The notes under the pieces: generated by a model
Database searches by the model: none
The model's input: the letters and a program-made list of their open reading frames with translations, nothing else
What the model was told of the DNA's origin: nothing
Assembly: GCF_021271205.1 (NCBI RefSeq)
Contig: NZ_JAIWKS010000002.1
Coordinates: 310,001 to 374,000 of the forward strand
Origin: Pseudomonas uvaldensis
Lineage (GTDB): Bacteria; Pseudomonadota; Gammaproteobacteria; Pseudomonadales; Pseudomonadaceae
Direction: 5' to 3'
DNA length: 64,000 nt
Translations under genes and position numbers: made by a program
In this document: positions 47,704 through 57,346 of the stretch, in pieces
Layout: each line of letters begins with the position of its first letter
How positions within the stretch are numbered: the stretch's first letter is position 1

Positions 47704-48699
47704 TCAGGGCCTCACCGCTTGATCGGTCGTGACATAGGCGAAAGAGGCGCTCTGGCTGAGGCTGGCTGCGGGTGTCAGGCGAATGATCGGTAGCAGGATT
47801 TTTGGGTTGGTCGAGTTGTAGAAGTCACGTTGGTTATATTGGGCCTCGGCCAAACCAAGGGGATATCCCGCGACATAAAAGAACGCCAGGATTGGAAGAT
47901 TGTTGGGCTGTCCTCGCGCCCACGTCTTGATGATGATTTCGTTATGCTCGCTGAAAACCTGGGCCGCATAGCTTGGATGGACCGCAGCCAACAGGGCCCT
48001 GGCTCGCAAGGATTCATGGAATGCCGGCGCGGCTAAAGTATTGCGGTCGTCGGAGACGTCGAACCCGCATTGCTGGCGATGAAGTTCGGCACTCGGATTT
48101 GGGTATGTCCAAACATAGACCCATTGCTCGGCTATGGTCACGTTATGGTATTGGCACAGATGACTATGGTTGGGGTAATCGGCATGAGGACCACAAACCT
48201 GAATCCGGCTTTGGGTCCATCCGTCCATCGGATAGGAGCACATATAAAACAACTGAATCTTGCCCGCAGGCGCCTCGAGAAATGGATAGATGATATAGCC
48301 GTTCTGGTAATTGCCGCCAAAAGCACTGAAGTTGGTATCCGCCCGCATATAGGAAAAAGACACCCCACCATTGGATTCTGAGATAGGGCTGGGATCCCAG
48401 ACTTTGTAAAGGTTAGCGGGGTCTTTTACCGTGAGCCTGTGGGTAATGCCCGAACAAAGGAATGCAGGTTGAGAGTCGACTCGATTGCAGTTGGGGAATT
48501 TGCGATTGTAAAGCGTCGTCAAGTAAGCAGCGGTCCCCGGTCCATCCAGTATGTCAGTACCGTTGATATGCATGATCTCAGGCGGTTTAGTCGTAAGCTG
48601 CGTGCAACCGATCATCAAACCGATCAACAGCGGGCCCGCTGATCCCAATATCAACCGTCGCAACGCTTTGCCCATAGGTTGAAACAACAAGCACGTCAT
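47704..48699 (-). CDS. Secreted lipoprotein of unknown function, possibly halovibrin-like (copy 1)
   Basis: The 331-residue protein has a lipoprotein signal with lipobox LMIGC (Cys about 32). Several paired Cys follow (FPNC, FLCSG, YMCSYP, VCGPH, HLCQYH, QQCGFDV). It shares FNGGVSFSYMRAD-type and NQRDFYNSTNPKI segments with the adjacent copy. The pattern reminds me of halovibrin (HvnA), a secreted NAD-glycohydrolase/ADP-ribosyltransferase-like family, but I cannot confirm catalytic residues. The ATG overlaps the stop of copy 2. A start at residue 9 is possible. Base composition looks more A/T-rich than the flanks. Confidence 0.6.
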   Translation of the reverse strand: MTCLLFQPMGKALRRLILGSAGPLLIGLMIGCTQLTTKPPEIMHINGTDILDGPGTAAYLTTLYNRKFPNCNRVDSQPAFLCSGITHRLTVKDPANLYKVWDPSPISESNGGVSFSYMRADTNFSAFGGNYQNGYIIYPFLEAPAGKIQLFYMCSYPMDGWTQSRIQVCGPHADYPNHSHLCQYHNVTIAEQWVYVWTYPNPSAELHRQQCGFDVSDDRNTLAAPAFHESLRARALLAAVHPSYAAQVFSEHNEIIIKTWARGQPNNLPILAFFYVAGYPLGLAEAQYNQRDFYNSTNPKILLPIIRLTPAASLSQSASFAYVTTDQAVRP

Positions 48700-49619
48700 T
48701 GCGCCACCGCTTGATCGGCCGCCACATAGGTAAACGTGGCGCTTCCGGCGGCAGTGTTAGCGGGTGTCAAACGAATGATCGGTACTATGATTTTCGGATT
48801 GGTGGAGTTATAGAAATCGCGCTGGTTGTATCGAGCATCGGCCAACCCCTCGTTGGTGCCGCCCGCAATAAAGAAAAACGCCATGAGGGGAAACGTGTTC
48901 GGCCGTCCTGGCGTCCAGGTCTTGATAATGATTTCGTTATGCTCCGCGAATCCACGCGCCCCTACCAGAACCTTGCCCAGTACCGATTGGTAGAACGCAG
49001 GGCCAGCCAGGTGATTACGGTCATCTTGGACATCGAATCCGCATTGCCGCAGGTATTCGTTGCCCCCTGGCATCGTCCACACGCCCAACCATTGTTGCGC
49101 GGTGGTCACGCCGGCCAGGTGGCAGGGGCGGCTTAGCGCGGGGTAGTCGACGGAGTGTCCGCAAGGCGTCGTTCGATTCCAGGACCAGGCATCCATCGGA
49201 AATGAGCACAGATAGTCCAAGTCAATCTTGTCCTGTGGTGCTCCGAAAATGGGATAGAGGATATAGCCGTTGCCATGCCCCCATGCCAGCCTACCGAAAT
49301 TGGCGTCGGCGCGTAGATAGGAGAATGACACTCCGCCGTTGGCTATTGAGGTCGGGCTGGGATCCCAGACTTTGTATTGCTCTGCGGGGTCCTTGATCGT
49401 CACCCTCAAGGTGACGCCCGAACAAAGGAATGCGGGTTGCGAGTCGGAGGTGTTGCAGTTGGGAAATTTCCGGTGATAAAGCGTCGTCAGGGATTCGGCG
49501 GTGGCCGGACCGTCGAGTACCTGAACCCCATTGATCGTGATGGGAGAAGGCGGCGCTGTCGTGACCTGGGCGCAACCGACCATCAACGTCATTAACAGAG
49601 CGCCCATTAAATCACGCAC
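48696..49619 (-). CDS. Secreted lipoprotein of unknown function, possibly halovibrin-like (copy 2)
   Basis: The 307-residue paralogue of the downstream gene has lipobox LMVGC (Cys about 16) and the same Cys spacing. Motifs shared with copy 1 include VWDPSPTS, NGGVSFSYLRAD, CGFDVQDDRN, EHNEIIIKTW and YNQRDFYNSTNPKI. The start is GTG with AGGAGG 7 nt upstream; an ATG lies 12 bp further in. The pair are coupled by a 4-bp overlap, so this is a tandem duplication expressed together. The function is unknown. Confidence 0.62.
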   Translation of the reverse strand: MRDLMGALLMTLMVGCAQVTTAPPSPITINGVQVLDGPATAESLTTLYHRKFPNCNTSDSQPAFLCSGVTLRVTIKDPAEQYKVWDPSPTSIANGGVSFSYLRADANFGRLAWGHGNGYILYPIFGAPQDKIDLDYLCSFPMDAWSWNRTTPCGHSVDYPALSRPCHLAGVTTAQQWLGVWTMPGGNEYLRQCGFDVQDDRNHLAGPAFYQSVLGKVLVGARGFAEHNEIIIKTWTPGRPNTFPLMAFFFIAGGTNEGLADARYNQRDFYNSTNPKIIVPIIRLTPANTAAGSATFTYVAADQAVAQ

Positions 49620-49691
49620 GATACATCCTCCTACTTTTAGAAAAGCCGCGCCAGGTGTGGATCAGAGCTGTGGCCCGGTGGAAAAGACGGG

Positions 49692-51077
49692 TCAGGCAAT
49701 CAGTCTCAGAAACCAGGAAAAGATAATCGGCGCGTTGGTGCCGGTTTCCCTGAGTGTCCAGTTGATCATGATGGGTTTGCCCCGGTTTTCCGCTATCCAG
49801 GCGGGGGGGACGGCCAAGTCGGTCTGGGTGGTCCCGGCGGTCATTGGGATTTCCTCGCCGTAGCGGGTCGTCACCCCAAACAGGGCTATCCGGGCCTTGT
49901 GCGCAGTGAACAGGGCAGGATGGTAAGCCCTTAGATTGGTCTTGCTGCTGTCCAGGGTCGGTTCCCGTAGCGTGTATTTTTGTGGTGTAACGGTCAGGTC
50001 CAGATCCTTCGACGGAATGTCCGTGCTGGTGCCGGGCAGGCGGACGGTGTAGCTGACCTCCGCCCCGGTGCCGATGCAGTCCACCACCTCGTTTCGGGGC
50101 ACCTGGAATCTCAAGGTTTGTCCTGCGACCGAAACGGTCTGGGGCTCACTGCCCCACGTCGAGCTGCGTCCCAGCCAATACAGTTTTACGGTTTGCCCCG
50201 GCGCCGACCCGATGTAATTCACCTCGACGTTGGCGAATTGAGCCTCGTAGAAATCGTTTTCGAAGTTCAGACGCTGGCCATTGAGTTCCCTGGCCTCCAG
50301 TACCCGGGGTTTGGTGAGGTCGAGTGTCGGTTGGCGGATATGTACATCGATGTAGGTGGTTCTCGACCATATCGCCTGTGGGCCGCTGGAGTTGCCCAAC
50401 AAGTCAGCGACCCTGTACCGCAAGGCGAATCTGGGATTGTCTTGCCAGAAGTCGGCCGTCCTCAGAATGATGTCCACACTACCGGCCGCGGCTTCGGCAG
50501 CGCTTACGGGGCGCGGCATTTCCTGGCTGTCACGATCCAGTGTGATGACATCTTTGTCCCTCATGTACGGATAGCGAACGGTCAGTATCACCCCTTGGTT
50601 GGCCGCCGCCGCATCCACGCCGTTGGCAATGACATCGGCAGGCAGGCCGAGGGTGAGGTTGGGATTGTCGCCTGGGGTAGAGACTTCGCCTCCCGGTTGT
50701 GGCCGGTGGAAGAGTATGTTCAATGGCTGTGAAGTCTCGGGAATTGACTGACCCACACGCAGCACGCTCAGGCGAATCTGGTTGATGCCGTTGCTCAGCA
50801 GGGCACCCGGCAGGTTCAGGGTGAACGACTTATTTTCTTCGCCCGGCAGGATGGTCTTGTTCAAGACGGGGATATCGGAAGTGCCCAACAATATGCGGGC
50901 GTCATCAAAGGGCGCCTGCGGGGTCCAGGGCTCCACCAGAAGGGGTAACGATCCATTGATGAGCAAACGAAGCGGGACACCGCCGTGGGGGGCCGCAGGG
51001 TGTTCAACCGACACCATGCCCAGGATGATGACGGGGTCGATCTGCACTATTTCACTGTCTAGGGGCTGACTGGTCAT
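49692..51077 (-). CDS. Unrecognised 461-residue protein
   Basis: No signal peptide or membrane segment is seen. Beta-rich stretches with Ig-like spacing (VRYPYMRDKDVITLD, AQFANVEVNYIGSAPGQTVKLYW, VSYTVRLPG, IMINWTLRETG) suggest a multi-domain beta-sandwich, perhaps carbohydrate- or surface-binding. GGAG 8 nt upstream sets the ATG at 51077; the frame continues upstream without a start signal. It lies upstream of and on the same strand as the two lipoprotein genes, 72 bp away, and may form an operon with them. Confidence 0.65.
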   Translation of the reverse strand: MTSQPLDSEIVQIDPVIILGMVSVEHPAAPHGGVPLRLLINGSLPLLVEPWTPQAPFDDARILLGTSDIPVLNKTILPGEENKSFTLNLPGALLSNGINQIRLSVLRVGQSIPETSQPLNILFHRPQPGGEVSTPGDNPNLTLGLPADVIANGVDAAAANQGVILTVRYPYMRDKDVITLDRDSQEMPRPVSAAEAAAGSVDIILRTADFWQDNPRFALRYRVADLLGNSSGPQAIWSRTTYIDVHIRQPTLDLTKPRVLEARELNGQRLNFENDFYEAQFANVEVNYIGSAPGQTVKLYWLGRSSTWGSEPQTVSVAGQTLRFQVPRNEVVDCIGTGAEVSYTVRLPGTSTDIPSKDLDLTVTPQKYTLREPTLDSSKTNLRAYHPALFTAHKARIALFGVTTRYGEEIPMTAGTTQTDLAVPPAWIAENRGKPIMINWTLRETGTNAPIIFSWFLRLIA

Positions 51078-51160
51078 GTCGCGTTCTCCGGTTGTCAGGC
51101 ATCGGCGGTCTACCGTCCCGGCGGTCATTTCATGAAACCTTCCACGTGCGACTTTGACTA

Positions 51161-51176
51161 CTGTCATTCCTGACAG
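51161..51176. promoter_or_regulatory. Inverted repeat in a divergent promoter region
   Basis: CTGTCATTCCTGACAG is a perfect 6-bp inverted repeat with a 4-nt spacer. It lies between the divergent 461-residue gene and the DUF3313-like gene and could be an operator. The rest of this 263-bp gap shows no gene. Confidence 0.35.
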
Positions 51177-51340
51177 GTGGGATGGAAAACCCAGGCATAA
51201 GAGCTTCCATTCATCGGATTTGCCGGTAGCGGCCCCGCCATGCCAGAAAGGTTTTCCGATTTGGCAAACAGGCAAAAACCTGCCCTTTGGCTATACCTGT
51301 AGTTCCGGCCCCGTCTCGTGTGGCTTACAGGAGTGAAGAC

Positions 51341-52012
51341 ATGAAGTTCGCGTCAATGATTGGCTCTGTTTGCATCGCCACGCTCGCTTTGGCGGGGTGT
51401 TCGAGCAAAGTCACCCAGCCTGAGGAATACTCCGGATTCCTGGGCGACTACAGCCGACTCAAGGAGGAGAAATCACCGTCGGGCGCCGTGGTGATGCGGT
51501 GGATCGATCCGAAGATCGACCCTGACAAGTACACCCGGATCTACATCGAACCGACGCAGCTGTATCCCAAGCCGCAGCCCACCGTGAAGATCCCCCAGGC
51601 AACCTTGTCCGGCATCACGGGTTATTACGATCAGGCGCTCATGCGCGAAGCAGCAAAATCCCTGCCGTTGGCAACCAGTCCGGGTCCTGGCGTGCTGGTG
51701 ATGCGTGCGGCCATCACCGCAGTCAGCAGCAAGACTGAAGGTCTGAAACCGTACGAGGTGGTGCCGATTGCGTTGGTGGCGGCTGCGGTCAGTACCGCCA
51801 GCGGCATTCGCGATCAGGAAACCACCCTGGGTACCGAAGCGGTGTTTCTTGACGGAGGCAACAATGCGGTGGTGGCCCAAGTGGTGCGCAAGGGGACGGG
51901 CAAGCCGTTGTCCAACGAATCCCAGGTGATGAAACCCGATGATGTCAAAGGGGTCATTGACGGATGGGCTTCGGATTTGCACCAGTCATTCCTCAAGCTC
52001 AAGGCGAAATAA
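51341..52012 (+). CDS. DUF3313-like lipoprotein
   Basis: The 223-residue lipoprotein has lipobox LALAGC (Cys about 20). The family-like segments are YSGFLGDYSRLKE, YTRIYIEPTQLYP and an Ala/Val-rich stretch near residue 145 with the GTEAVFLDGG segment. It is predicted to be membrane-anchored in the periplasm. AGGAG precedes the ATG. The function is unknown. Confidence 0.75.
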   Translation: MKFASMIGSVCIATLALAGCSSKVTQPEEYSGFLGDYSRLKEEKSPSGAVVMRWIDPKIDPDKYTRIYIEPTQLYPKPQPTVKIPQATLSGITGYYDQALMREAAKSLPLATSPGPGVLVMRAAITAVSSKTEGLKPYEVVPIALVAAAVSTASGIRDQETTLGTEAVFLDGGNNAVVAQVVRKGTGKPLSNESQVMKPDDVKGVIDGWASDLHQSFLKLKAK

Positions 52013-52149
52013 TTTCCTTGGAGGAGTGAAGCCTTGCTCCCACGAGGGCAGGCGGATCATGACTTTTCATGTCCAGCCATAGGTCCGGCGCCCGATTCGT
52101 GGTTAACTCCGGCCTCACCATTTTCAAACCCGTCAGAAGGAAACCGTTC

Positions 52150-52650
52150 ATGGCTCAAGTCACCCTCAAAGGCAACCCGGTCCAGGTCAACGGCCAACTG
52201 CCACAAGCCGGTTCCAAGGCGCCAGCCTTTTCCCTGGTTGCCGGCAATCTGTCCGACGTCTCCCTCAAGGATTTCGCCGGCAAGCGCAAAGTGCTGAACA
52301 TCTTTCCGAGTGTCGACACGCCGACCTGCGCCACCTCCGTGCGCAAGTTCAATGCCCAGGCCAACGAGCTGAACAACACCGTCGTGCTGTGCATCTCCGC
52401 CGACCTGCCGTTCGCCCAGGCGCGTTTCTGCGGCGCCGAAGGCCTGGAGAACGTTCAGAACCTGTCCACCCTGCGCGGTGCTGAATTCATCCAGAACTAC
52501 GGTGTGGCCATTGCCGACGGCCCGCTGAAAGGCCTGACGGCCCGCGCCGTGGTGGTGCTGGACGAAAATGACACGGTGCTGCACAGCGAACTGGTCAAGG
52601 AAATCGCCGAAGAGCCCAACTACGACGCTGCGCTGGCTGTCCTGAAGTAA
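52150..52650 (+). CDS. tpx: Thiol peroxidase Tpx (atypical 2-Cys peroxiredoxin)
   Basis: Tpx reduces H2O2 and lipid peroxides with thioredoxin. The 166 residues have peroxidatic C60 in [10 protein letters not shown] and resolving C94 in ARFCGAEG, with the family C-terminus [15 protein letters not shown]. The gene is followed by a clear terminator and appears monocistronic. Confidence 0.95.
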   Translation: MAQVTLKGNPVQVNGQLPQAGSKAPAFSLVAGNLSDVSLKDFAGKRKVLNIFPSVDTPTCATSVRKFNAQANELNNTVVLCISADLPFAQARFCGAEGLENVQNLSTLRGAEFIQNYGVAIADGPLKGLTARAVVVLDENDTVLHSELVKEIAEEPNYDAALAVLK

Positions 52651-52670
52651 GGTATTTATTACAATTGTTG

Positions 52671-52697
52671 ACGGCCTGGCCATGTCCAGGCCGTTTT
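52671..52697 (+). terminator. Rho-independent terminator of tpx
   Basis: ACGGCCTGG and CCAGGCCGT form a 9-bp stem around CCATGT, followed by TTTTCATTT, 20 bp after the tpx stop. Confidence 0.85.
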
Positions 52698-52828
52698 CAT
52701 TTGTACTTCAAGAGTTTGGCGTCACAAAGCGATACGTAAACCCAAGGTAAATTGCCGGTAAAGGCGCTTTGCTAAATCCCTGCCAGTGCTTATCGTTCAG
52801 CCTCCTGTAAAAGAAGCCCACGCGTCCA

Positions 52829-54145
52829 ATGGTCGATCATTCCATGCAATCCTCTGCTCCCCGCAATTCCCGCCGCTGGCTGCTCAGCCTGTTCATCGTA
52901 TTGGTCGTGGCGGTGCTGGCCTGGAAATTCTGGCCCGCCGGCACGGATCCCAAACAAGGGGCGGGGCAGAAAGCCGCGCAGGGGAACGCGGGGCGTTCAG
53001 GCAGCATGCGTCCTGGCTTCGGAGGGGCCACGGGGCCGGTGCCGGTCCGGGTGGCGCCGGCAGTCACGGGTGACTTCCCGCTGTACTACAAGGCGCTGGG
53101 CACGGTCACGGCCCTCAATACCATCAACGTGCGCAGCCGGGTGGGCGGTGAACTGGTCAGGATCGCCTTTGAAGAAGGGCAGATGGTCAAAGCCGGGGAC
53201 CTGCTGGCCGAAATCGATCCGCGTCCGTACCAGAATGCCTTGCTCCAGGCCGAAGGCACGCTGTTGCAGAACCAGGCACAGTTGAAGAACGCCCTGGTCG
53301 ATCTCGAACGCTATCGCGGGCTGTATGCCGAAGACAGCATCGCCAAGCAGACGCTGGATACCGCCGCCGCGTTGGTGGGCCAATACCAGGGCACTGTCAA
53401 GACCAATCAGGCCGCGGTCAACGACGCCAGGCTCAACCTTGAATTCACCAGGATCCGCGCACCGATTTCCGGCCGCGTCGGCCTGCGGCAGCTGGACGTC
53501 GGCAACCTGGTGGCGGCCAACGACACCACAGCCCTGGCGGTCATTACCCAGACTCAACCCATCAGCGTTGTCTTCACCCTGCCGGAAAACAGTCTCGATA
53601 CCGTGCTCGCCCGTTACCGCGGCGGGGCGAAGCTGCCTGTCGAGGCCTGGGACCGTGGCGATACGAAGCTCCAGGCCAGCGGCGTGCTGCAGAGCCTGGA
53701 CAACCAGATCGACATCACTACCGGCACCCTGAAATTCAAGGCCCGCTACGATAACCGCGAGCAATCGCTGTTTCCCAACCAGTTCGTCAACGTCCGCCTG
53801 TTGGCCGACACCCTCAAGGGCGTGGTCCTGGCGCCGACCGCGGCCATTCAATTCGGCACCAATGGCACCTTCGTCTATGCCTTGGATGGCGATAGGAAAG
53901 TCACCATCAAACCGTTGAAGACCGGCCCCAGCGACGGTGAGAACACTGTGGTGACCGAGGGGCTGGCCGCCGGCGACCGGGTGGTGCTCGAAGGCACTGA
54001 CCGTCTGAAGGAGGGCAGCGAAGTGGAGGTGGTCAACGACAGCCAGGACGTGCCGACCACGCCGACCGAGCACCTGCAGGGCAAGCCTGCCGCAGCCCCG
54101 GCTGAGCCGGCGGCCGCCGACAAGGCGAAAAAGGGCGCCGCATGA
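52829..54145 (+). CDS. muxA: RND efflux periplasmic adaptor (MuxA/MdtA)
   Basis: This membrane-fusion protein links inner-membrane pumps to the outer-membrane channel. The 438 residues have an N-terminal anchor (about 18-35), a lipoyl/barrel-sandwich domain ([34 protein letters not shown]), an alpha-hairpin and beta-barrel parts, and an extended Ala/Lys-rich tail. It heads a four-gene operon with two RND subunits and an OMF, the layout of MuxABC-OpmB (P. aeruginosa) and MdtABC (E. coli). The next gene overlaps by 4 bp. Confidence 0.92.
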   Translation: MVDHSMQSSAPRNSRRWLLSLFIVLVVAVLAWKFWPAGTDPKQGAGQKAAQGNAGRSGSMRPGFGGATGPVPVRVAPAVTGDFPLYYKALGTVTALNTINVRSRVGGELVRIAFEEGQMVKAGDLLAEIDPRPYQNALLQAEGTLLQNQAQLKNALVDLERYRGLYAEDSIAKQTLDTAAALVGQYQGTVKTNQAAVNDARLNLEFTRIRAPISGRVGLRQLDVGNLVAANDTTALAVITQTQPISVVFTLPENSLDTVLARYRGGAKLPVEAWDRGDTKLQASGVLQSLDNQIDITTGTLKFKARYDNREQSLFPNQFVNVRLLADTLKGVVLAPTAAIQFGTNGTFVYALDGDRKVTIKPLKTGPSDGENTVVTEGLAAGDRVVLEGTDRLKEGSEVEVVNDSQDVPTTPTEHLQGKPAAAPAEPAAADKAKKGAA

Positions 54146-57100
54146 ACCTTTCGCGGCTGTTCATCCTTCGTCCTGTCGCCACTACCCTGAGCATGCTGGC
54201 CATCGTCCTGGCCGGCCTGATCGCCTATCGACTGCTGCCGGTGTCGGCATTGCCCCAGGTCGATTATCCGACCATCCGGGTGATGACCCTGTACCCGGGC
54301 GCCAGCCCCGACGTGATGACCAGCGCCGTGACCGCGCCTCTGGAGCGTCAGTTCGGGCAGATGCCGGGCCTGACGCAGATGGCTTCCACCAGCTCCGGTG
54401 GTGCATCGGTGATTACCCTGCGCTTCAACCTCGAGACCAACATGGACGTCGCCGAGCAGCAGGTCCAGGCGGCGATCAACGCGGCAACCAACCTGCTGCC
54501 CGACGATCTGCCGGCACCGCCGGTGTACAACAAGGTCAACCCGGCGGATACCCCGGTGCTGACCCTGGCGATTACCTCCAAGACCATGCTGCTGCCCAAG
54601 CTCAATGACCTGGTGGACACGCGCATGGCGCAGAAGATCGCCCAGATCAACGGCGTGGGCATGGTCACCATCGCCGGTGGCCAGCGCCAGGCCGTGCGGA
54701 TCAAGGTCAATCCCGAAGCCCTGGCGGCCAACGGCCTGAACCTGGCGGATGTGCGCACCCTGATCGGTGCCTCCAACGTCAATCAGCCCAAGGGCAACTT
54801 CGACGGGCCGACGCGGGTTTCGATGCTCGATGCCAATGACCAGTTGACCTCGCCCAAGGACTACGCCGAACTGATCCTGGCCTACGCCAACGGGGCGCCG
54901 TTGCGGCTCAAGGACGTGGCACAGATCGTCGACGGTGCCGAAAACGAGCGCCTTGCCGCCTGGGCCAACGAAAACCAGGCGGTGTTGCTGAACATCCAGC
55001 GCCAGCCGGGGGCCAACGTCATCGAAGTGGTGGACCGGATCAAGGCCCTGTTGCCCAGCATCACCGACAACCTGCCGGCCGGGCTGGACGTCACCGTGCT
55101 GACCGACCGCACCCAGACCATCCGCGCCTCGGTCACCGACGTACAGCATGAGTTGCTGATTGCCATCGCCCTGGTGGTCATGGTGACGTTCCTGTTCCTG
55201 CGCCGTTTCAGCGCGACCATCATCCCATCCGTGGCCGTGCCGCTGTCGCTGATCGGTACTTTCGGGGTGATGTACCTGGCCGGATTCTCCATCAACAACC
55301 TGACGCTGATGGCCCTGACCATCGCCACCGGTTTCGTGGTGGACGATGCCATCGTCATGCTGGAGAACATCGCCCGCTACATCGAAGAGGGCGACAGTCC
55401 CTTGCAGGCTGCGCTCAAGGGCGCGAAGCAAATCGGTTTCACCCTGGTGTCCCTGACGCTGTCGCTGATCGCGGTGCTGATCCCGCTGCTGTTCATGGCC
55501 GACGTGGTGGGGCGGTTGTTCCGGGAGTTCGCCATCACCCTGGCGGTGGCGATCCTGATTTCCCTGGTGGTGTCCCTGACCCTCACGCCGATGATGTGTG
55601 CACGCTTGCTCAAGCGTGAGCCCAAGGAGCAACAACAGGGCCGTTTCTATCGAGCCAGTGGTGCCTGGATCGACTGGCTGATCGCCGCCTATGGCCGCAA
55701 GTTGCAGTGGGTCCTCAAGCATCAGCCCCTGACCCTGCTGGTGGCGGTGGGCAGTCTCGTCTTGACGGTGGTGCTGTACCTGGTCGTGCCCAAGGGTTTC
55801 TTCCCGGTGCAGGATACCGGCGTGATCCAGGGCATTTCCGAGGCGCCGCAGTCGATTTCCTTTGCTGCCATGAGCGAGCGCCAGCAGCAACTGGCAAAAG
55901 TCATCCTCGCCGATCCGGCAGTGCAGAGCCTGTCCTCGTACATTGGCGTGGACGGTGACAACGCCACGCTCAACAGCGGTCGCATGCTGATCAACCTCAA
56001 GCCCCACAGCGAACGGGACGACAGCGCCAGCCAGATCATTGCCCGCCTGCAGCCGCAACTGGATCACCTGGTGGGTATTCGCCTGTTCATGCAACCGGTG
56101 CAGGACCTGACCATCGAAGACCGGGTCAGTCGTACCCAGTACCAGTTCAGCCTGTCGTCGCCGGACGCCGAACTGCTCACCCTCTGGAGCGGTCGGCTCG
56201 CAGAGGCCCTGGCCGGCCAGCCGGAGCTGACCGATGTCACCAGCGATTTGCAGGACAAGGGTTTGCAGGTCTATCTGGTGATCGACCGCGACGCCGCCTC
56301 GCGCCTGGGGGTGTCGGTGTCGAATATCACCGATGCCCTGTATGACGCATTCGGCCAGCGGCAGATTTCCACCATCTACACCCAGGCCAGCCAGTACCGC
56401 GTGGTCTTGCAGGCCCAGGCAGGGGAGCGGATCGGGCCACAGGCGCTGGACCAGATCCACGTCAAGACCACGGAGGGTGGACAGGTGCGCCTGTCGAGCC
56501 TGGCACGGGTCGAGGAGCGTCAGGCGCAGTTGGCGATTGCCCACATCGGCCAGTTTCCGGCGGTGATGATGTCGTTCAACCTCGCCCCGGGCGTGGCCCT
56601 GGGGCATGCCGTGGACGTGATCGAAAAGGTCCAGCAGGACATCGGCATGCCGGTGGGCGTACAGACCCAGTTCCAGGGCGCGGCCCAGGCGTTCCAGGCG
56701 TCGCTGTCGAGCACCTTGCTGCTGATCCTGGCGGCGGTGGTGACCATGTACATTGTGCTGGGCGTGCTCTATGAGAGCTACATCCACCCGATCACGATTC
56801 TTTCCACCTTGCCGTCGGCGGCCATCGGTGCCTTGCTGGCGTTGATCCTCAGCGGTAATGACCTGGGCATGATCGCGATCATCGGCATCATCCTGCTGAT
56901 TGGCATCGTCAAGAAGAACGCGATCATGATGATCGACTTTGCCCTCGACGCGGAGCGCAACCAGGGCGTGGACCCGCAGACAGCCATCTACCAGGCCGCG
57001 TTGCTGCGCTTCCGGCCGATCCTGATGACGACCCTGGCGGCCCTGTTCGGCGCGGTGCCGCTGATGCTCGCCACCGGCTCCGGCGCGGAGTTGCGCCAGC

Positions 57101-57237
57101 CCCTGGGCCTGGTGATGGTGGGGGGGCTGTTGGTCAGCCAGGTGCTGACGCTCTTCACGACGCCTGTTATCTACCTGGCCTTTGATCGGTTGGGACGCAG
57201 ATTCGCCAAGCCTGACGTAAAAGAGGTGGCGGTATGA
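54142..57237 (+). CDS. muxB: RND efflux transporter subunit MuxB/MdtB
   Basis: This is a proton-driven inner-membrane pump subunit. The 1031 residues have twelve membrane segments, two large periplasmic loops, and the paired proton-relay Asp in [18 protein letters not shown] (near residue 405). An Asn/Lys-rich loop, [19 protein letters not shown], lies near 925. MdtB- and MdtC-type proteins act as a heteromeric trimer, which fits the neighbour. ATG overlaps the muxA stop. Confidence 0.94.
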   Translation: MNLSRLFILRPVATTLSMLAIVLAGLIAYRLLPVSALPQVDYPTIRVMTLYPGASPDVMTSAVTAPLERQFGQMPGLTQMASTSSGGASVITLRFNLETNMDVAEQQVQAAINAATNLLPDDLPAPPVYNKVNPADTPVLTLAITSKTMLLPKLNDLVDTRMAQKIAQINGVGMVTIAGGQRQAVRIKVNPEALAANGLNLADVRTLIGASNVNQPKGNFDGPTRVSMLDANDQLTSPKDYAELILAYANGAPLRLKDVAQIVDGAENERLAAWANENQAVLLNIQRQPGANVIEVVDRIKALLPSITDNLPAGLDVTVLTDRTQTIRASVTDVQHELLIAIALVVMVTFLFLRRFSATIIPSVAVPLSLIGTFGVMYLAGFSINNLTLMALTIATGFVVDDAIVMLENIARYIEEGDSPLQAALKGAKQIGFTLVSLTLSLIAVLIPLLFMADVVGRLFREFAITLAVAILISLVVSLTLTPMMCARLLKREPKEQQQGRFYRASGAWIDWLIAAYGRKLQWVLKHQPLTLLVAVGSLVLTVVLYLVVPKGFFPVQDTGVIQGISEAPQSISFAAMSERQQQLAKVILADPAVQSLSSYIGVDGDNATLNSGRMLINLKPHSERDDSASQIIARLQPQLDHLVGIRLFMQPVQDLTIEDRVSRTQYQFSLSSPDAELLTLWSGRLAEALAGQPELTDVTSDLQDKGLQVYLVIDRDAASRLGVSVSNITDALYDAFGQRQISTIYTQASQYRVVLQAQAGERIGPQALDQIHVKTTEGGQVRLSSLARVEERQAQLAIAHIGQFPAVMMSFNLAPGVALGHAVDVIEKVQQDIGMPVGVQTQFQGAAQAFQASLSSTLLLILAAVVTMYIVLGVLYESYIHPITILSTLPSAAIGALLALILSGNDLGMIAIIGIILLIGIVKKNAIMMIDFALDAERNQGVDPQTAIYQAALLRFRPILMTTLAALFGAVPLMLATGSGAELRQPLGLVMVGGLLVSQVLTLFTTPVIYLAFDRLGRRFAKPDVKEVAV

Positions 57238-57250
57238 CGGCGGCGAGCGC

Positions 57251-57339
57251 AGCTTCAAGCGGTGAGCTACAAACTTCAAGAGAAGAGCAGGTACAGCGCT
57301 CGCTTTTAGCTTGCCGCTTGCCGCATGCCGCTTGGAGCT
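57251..57339. repeat. Imperfect palindromic element between muxB and muxC
   Basis: AGCTTCAAGCGG at the left is inverted as CCGCTTGGAGCT at the right, with further GCTTGCCGC-type repeats between. This looks like a small intergenic repeat element inserted in the 109-bp gap. Most of the gap is this element. Confidence 0.6.
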
Positions 57340-57346
57340 ATCGCCC

